DNA of 64,000 nt from Lewinellaceae bacterium (GTDB lineage: Bacteria > Bacteroidota > Bacteroidia > Chitinophagales > Saprospiraceae), in the NCBI GenBank assembly GCA_016708875.1, contig JADJFA010000004.1:1-64000 (forward strand). The letters are read 5' to 3'. Position numbers and translations under genes: made by a program. Positions 61,854 through 64,000 of the stretch are shown piece after piece (within the stretch, counting starts at the first letter, position 1; every line of letters starts with the position of its first letter). The notes below the pieces were generated by a model, which ran no database searches, was not told the DNA's origin, and saw only the letters and a program-made list of their open reading frames with translations.

Positions 61854-64000
61854 ATGGCAAAGACGGCTCTTCCATTTTATATTTTCCTGTTTTCCTGTTT
61901 TACATTTTGCGGTTTAACCCTCAACGCGCAAACCACCTCCCAAACCTCCTTTGGGAAAAATCGCATTCAGTATCACCACCAGTTTGATGACTGGAGTTTG
62001 TACGAAACGCCCAATTTCACCACTTACTGGTATGGTGATGCTCGGACTGTAGCGCAATCGGCACTGCAAATGGCCGAATTCGATTTTCCCGAAGTACAGA
62101 AATTGCTGGAACACCAGGTTACCGAAAAGATTGAAATACTGGTTTTTAGCGACCTCACCGACCTGAAACAAAGCAATATTGGCGAAGACGATGTATTCCT
62201 ACTGAGCACCGGAGAAACCAAAGTGGTTGGAAACAAAGTCTTTGTCTTTTTTGATGGCAACCACCGCCACCTGCGGGCACAGATACGCGAGGGCGTGGCA
62301 GGTGTGTTGATCAACTCGATGCTCTATGGCGCGAACTTGCAAGAAATAGTGTCCAACGCTGTATTGCTCAACCTCCCGGCCTGGTACACCAGCGGCCTCA
62401 CCGCGTATTGCGGTGAAGAATGGACGACCGAACAGGACGACCGCCTTCGAGACCTGCTTCAAACGGGTCGGTACAAGACCTTCGACAAACTTGCCCGGGA
62501 ACACCCCCGTTTTGCAGGCCACGCTTTTTGGCACTATATCAGCACCCATTTTGGGCCAGGAACGGTCAGCAACCTGCTTTATCTGACACGCATCAACCGC
62601 AGTGTAGACAATGGCTTTTTCTACATACTCGGCAGCGGCTACCGTCGCACCACCGATGCAATGCTTGAATATTACCAAAAAGTCTACCGCGAAGAGGCAC
62701 GAGGCCAAAAAGCACCTGATGAGGCAGGAAAAATCTCCATAAAGAACAGAAAGAAACTGCCCCTCTCCCAATTGAGAATCAGCCCGGATGGCAAAAGGAT
62801 CGCTTGGGCAAGCAATGATATTGGGAAATGGAAAGTGTATGTGCAAGATCTGGAAACTGGCAAACGCAGACGCGTCCTCAAAGGTGGCTCACGCAACGCC
62901 CTGCAAGCCACCGATTACAATTATCCACAAATTGCCTGGAACCCCGACAACCAACACCTGGCCGTCCTTTATGAACGCCGCGACGTGCCTAAATTGGCAG
63001 TTATTGATCTTGAAAAAAGGAAAAAGGAAGTCAGCGATCTCTCGCCGGAATTCCAGCGCGTGTACAGTATGGACTACGTATCTCCGAACGAAATCGCACT
63101 TTCGGCGGCAGTGAAGGGTCAGTCAGATATTTTTGTGTACCGAACCATCACTCGCCAGACTGAGCGCATAACAAATGATTTTTGGGACGATCTCGATGTT
63201 TCTGTTGCCACCGTGGATGGAAGAAAAAGCCTGCTTTTCGCAAGCAACCGAATTACCGATACCCTTTCCTTTCAAAGACTCGACTCCATCCTGCCCATCA
63301 CCAACTTCGATATTTTCCTCTTTGACCTCGAAAGTCGCAGCCCCGAACTGGTACGGATCACCAACACGGGCCTCTTCAGCGAGCGAAACCCTATTGGGCA
63401 GGACTCCTCACATTTTTCTTTTCTGAGTGATGAGAGCGGTATTATCAACCAGCAGGCAGGCAAGCTGGAGCCCTTTGTGGCCTATCATCAGGCAGTTATC
63501 TATTTGAAAGATGGCGCAGAAGTGAAGACCCTGGACATGACGCAGCCAATTGAATGGCCACTTGGGCGCATCTTGACATTTCTTGCACCTTTAGATACGG
63601 TGTTGACAAACATTGATTCCACCCAGATTGACAGCATTCGCAGCGGCCCGGTTTTCAAGAAAAAACCGATCGTTTGGAATTTGACAAATTACGACCGCAA
63701 CATACAGGAGCAACACGCTGCCCCTCGTGCAGGACTGATGGTAGAGCGGTTGAAAAGGGGTAAAAAAGTGTTTTTCTACAAAAAAAACATAGCGCCCGAA
63801 ACTCCGGTCCTTGCAAAAACAACCCACCGGCGCACGCAAACCCTTCGCACTGCCGGGCTGCCTATTCCACCGCAACCGCCTTTAGAGGCTATCCCCCAAG
63901 CGCCCGATAAACAATCTGATGGCCGCGAGGATAAAACGCTCCTGTCTCCAGCCGACAAAGATTCCTTGCCGTACATTGAACCGGGTTGGCTTATTCAGAT
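61854..64000 (+). CDS. Large secreted protein: degenerate peptidase-MA-like domain plus TolB/WD40-like propeller (partial, runs off the window)
   Basis: Open from ATG 61854 to the window end, at least 715 residues. Signal peptide (FYIFLFSCFTFCGLTLNAQ). The N-terminal domain (about 30-290) resembles gluzincin peptidase-MA proteins: WSLYETPNFTTYWYGDA, REGVAGVLINSMLYGANLQE, LNLPAWYTSGLTAYCGEEW. The expected HExxH metal motif reads REGVA, so it is probably inactive. A beta-propeller of TolB/PD40 type follows (LRISPDGKRIAWASND, KVYVQDLETGKRRRVL, YPQIAWNPDNQHLAVLYERRD). After about residue 610 the sequence is Pro/Lys-rich. A scaffold or surface role is inferred. Confidence 0.8.
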   Translation, partial: MAKTALPFYIFLFSCFTFCGLTLNAQTTSQTSFGKNRIQYHHQFDDWSLYETPNFTTYWYGDARTVAQSALQMAEFDFPEVQKLLEHQVTEKIEILVFSDLTDLKQSNIGEDDVFLLSTGETKVVGNKVFVFFDGNHRHLRAQIREGVAGVLINSMLYGANLQEIVSNAVLLNLPAWYTSGLTAYCGEEWTTEQDDRLRDLLQTGRYKTFDKLAREHPRFAGHAFWHYISTHFGPGTVSNLLYLTRINRSVDNGFFYILGSGYRRTTDAMLEYYQKVYREEARGQKAPDEAGKISIKNRKKLPLSQLRISPDGKRIAWASNDIGKWKVYVQDLETGKRRRVLKGGSRNALQATDYNYPQIAWNPDNQHLAVLYERRDVPKLAVIDLEKRKKEVSDLSPEFQRVYSMDYVSPNEIALSAAVKGQSDIFVYRTITRQTERITNDFWDDLDVSVATVDGRKSLLFASNRITDTLSFQRLDSILPITNFDIFLFDLESRSPELVRITNTGLFSERNPIGQDSSHFSFLSDESGIINQQAGKLEPFVAYHQAVIYLKDGAEVKTLDMTQPIEWPLGRILTFLAPLDTVLTNIDSTQIDSIRSGPVFKKKPIVWNLTNYDRNIQEQHAAPRAGLMVERLKRGKKVFFYKKNIAPETPVLAKTTHRRTQTLRTAGLPIPPQPPLEAIPQAPDKQSDGREDKTLLSPADKDSLPYIEPGWLIQ

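Noticed and set aside
1..64000. tRNA, rRNA and riboswitch genes
   Set aside because: No cloverleaf with a matching T-loop, rRNA segment or known riboswitch core was recognised by eye. A covariance-model scan would be needed to exclude small RNAs.

Overview
The window comes from a Bacteroidota genome, most likely of the Saprospiraceae/Haliscomenobacter type (inferred). The evidence is a gldN gene, two proteins with a type-B T9SS tail, two with a type-A T9SS tail, a GldM-like family, and promoters of the TAnnTTTG class. No rRNA, tRNA, CRISPR array or complete insertion sequence was seen.

Layout. 0-1 kb: the 3' tail of an IS3-type transposase and an AT-rich orphan gene. 1-12.7 kb: mixed housekeeping genes on both strands (DUF1990, enoyl-CoA hydratase, TIGR01777 epimerase, gluQ, two DUF5362-like membrane proteins, ettA, a pentameric ligand-gated channel, GNAT, DUF1801, GH3). 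12.8-18.6 kb: two paralogous secreted PQQ-type sugar dehydrogenases; one carries seven exact 249-bp repeats and the other has a repeat element inserted in its signal peptide. 18.6-26 kb: an ArnT/PMT-like transferase, lspA, a small HEPN/MNT plus DUF4145 accessory block, and korA...korB. 26-35.7 kb: Gfo/Idh oxidoreductase, transglutaminase, tsaC, two paralogous PKD/T9SS surface proteins, and an OmpA lipoprotein. 35.7-41.4 kb: a minus-strand type I secretion operon (ABC, HlyD, TolC) whose ATPase motifs look degenerate, with an S41 peptidase upstream. 41.5-43.5 kb: a tandem duplication of a GldM-like gene plus its 33-bp palindrome. 43.6-50.9 kb: acyl-CoA reductase, an HNH/small-ORF pair, nnr, CoA-transferase, mrp, a GmhB-like phosphatase and an orphan gldN. 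51-64 kb: DppB-like permease, a PAP2-lptF-rpe operon, an exonuclease, a coiled-coil protein, a BadF-type kinase, pfkA, a VOC protein, a DoxX/thioredoxin-like protein, and a large open-ended TolB-like protein.

Two features span the window. First, nearly every intergenic gap holds a long, nearly perfect inverted repeat (13-46 bp arms), often built of short internal direct repeats. These sit at convergent 3' ends and also between divergent promoters. Second, at least 15 genes are split by single-base indels, mostly at homopolymers. Since these include genes normally intact, consensus errors in the assembly are more likely than decay for most of them. Split genes are therefore annotated over their full reconstructed span.
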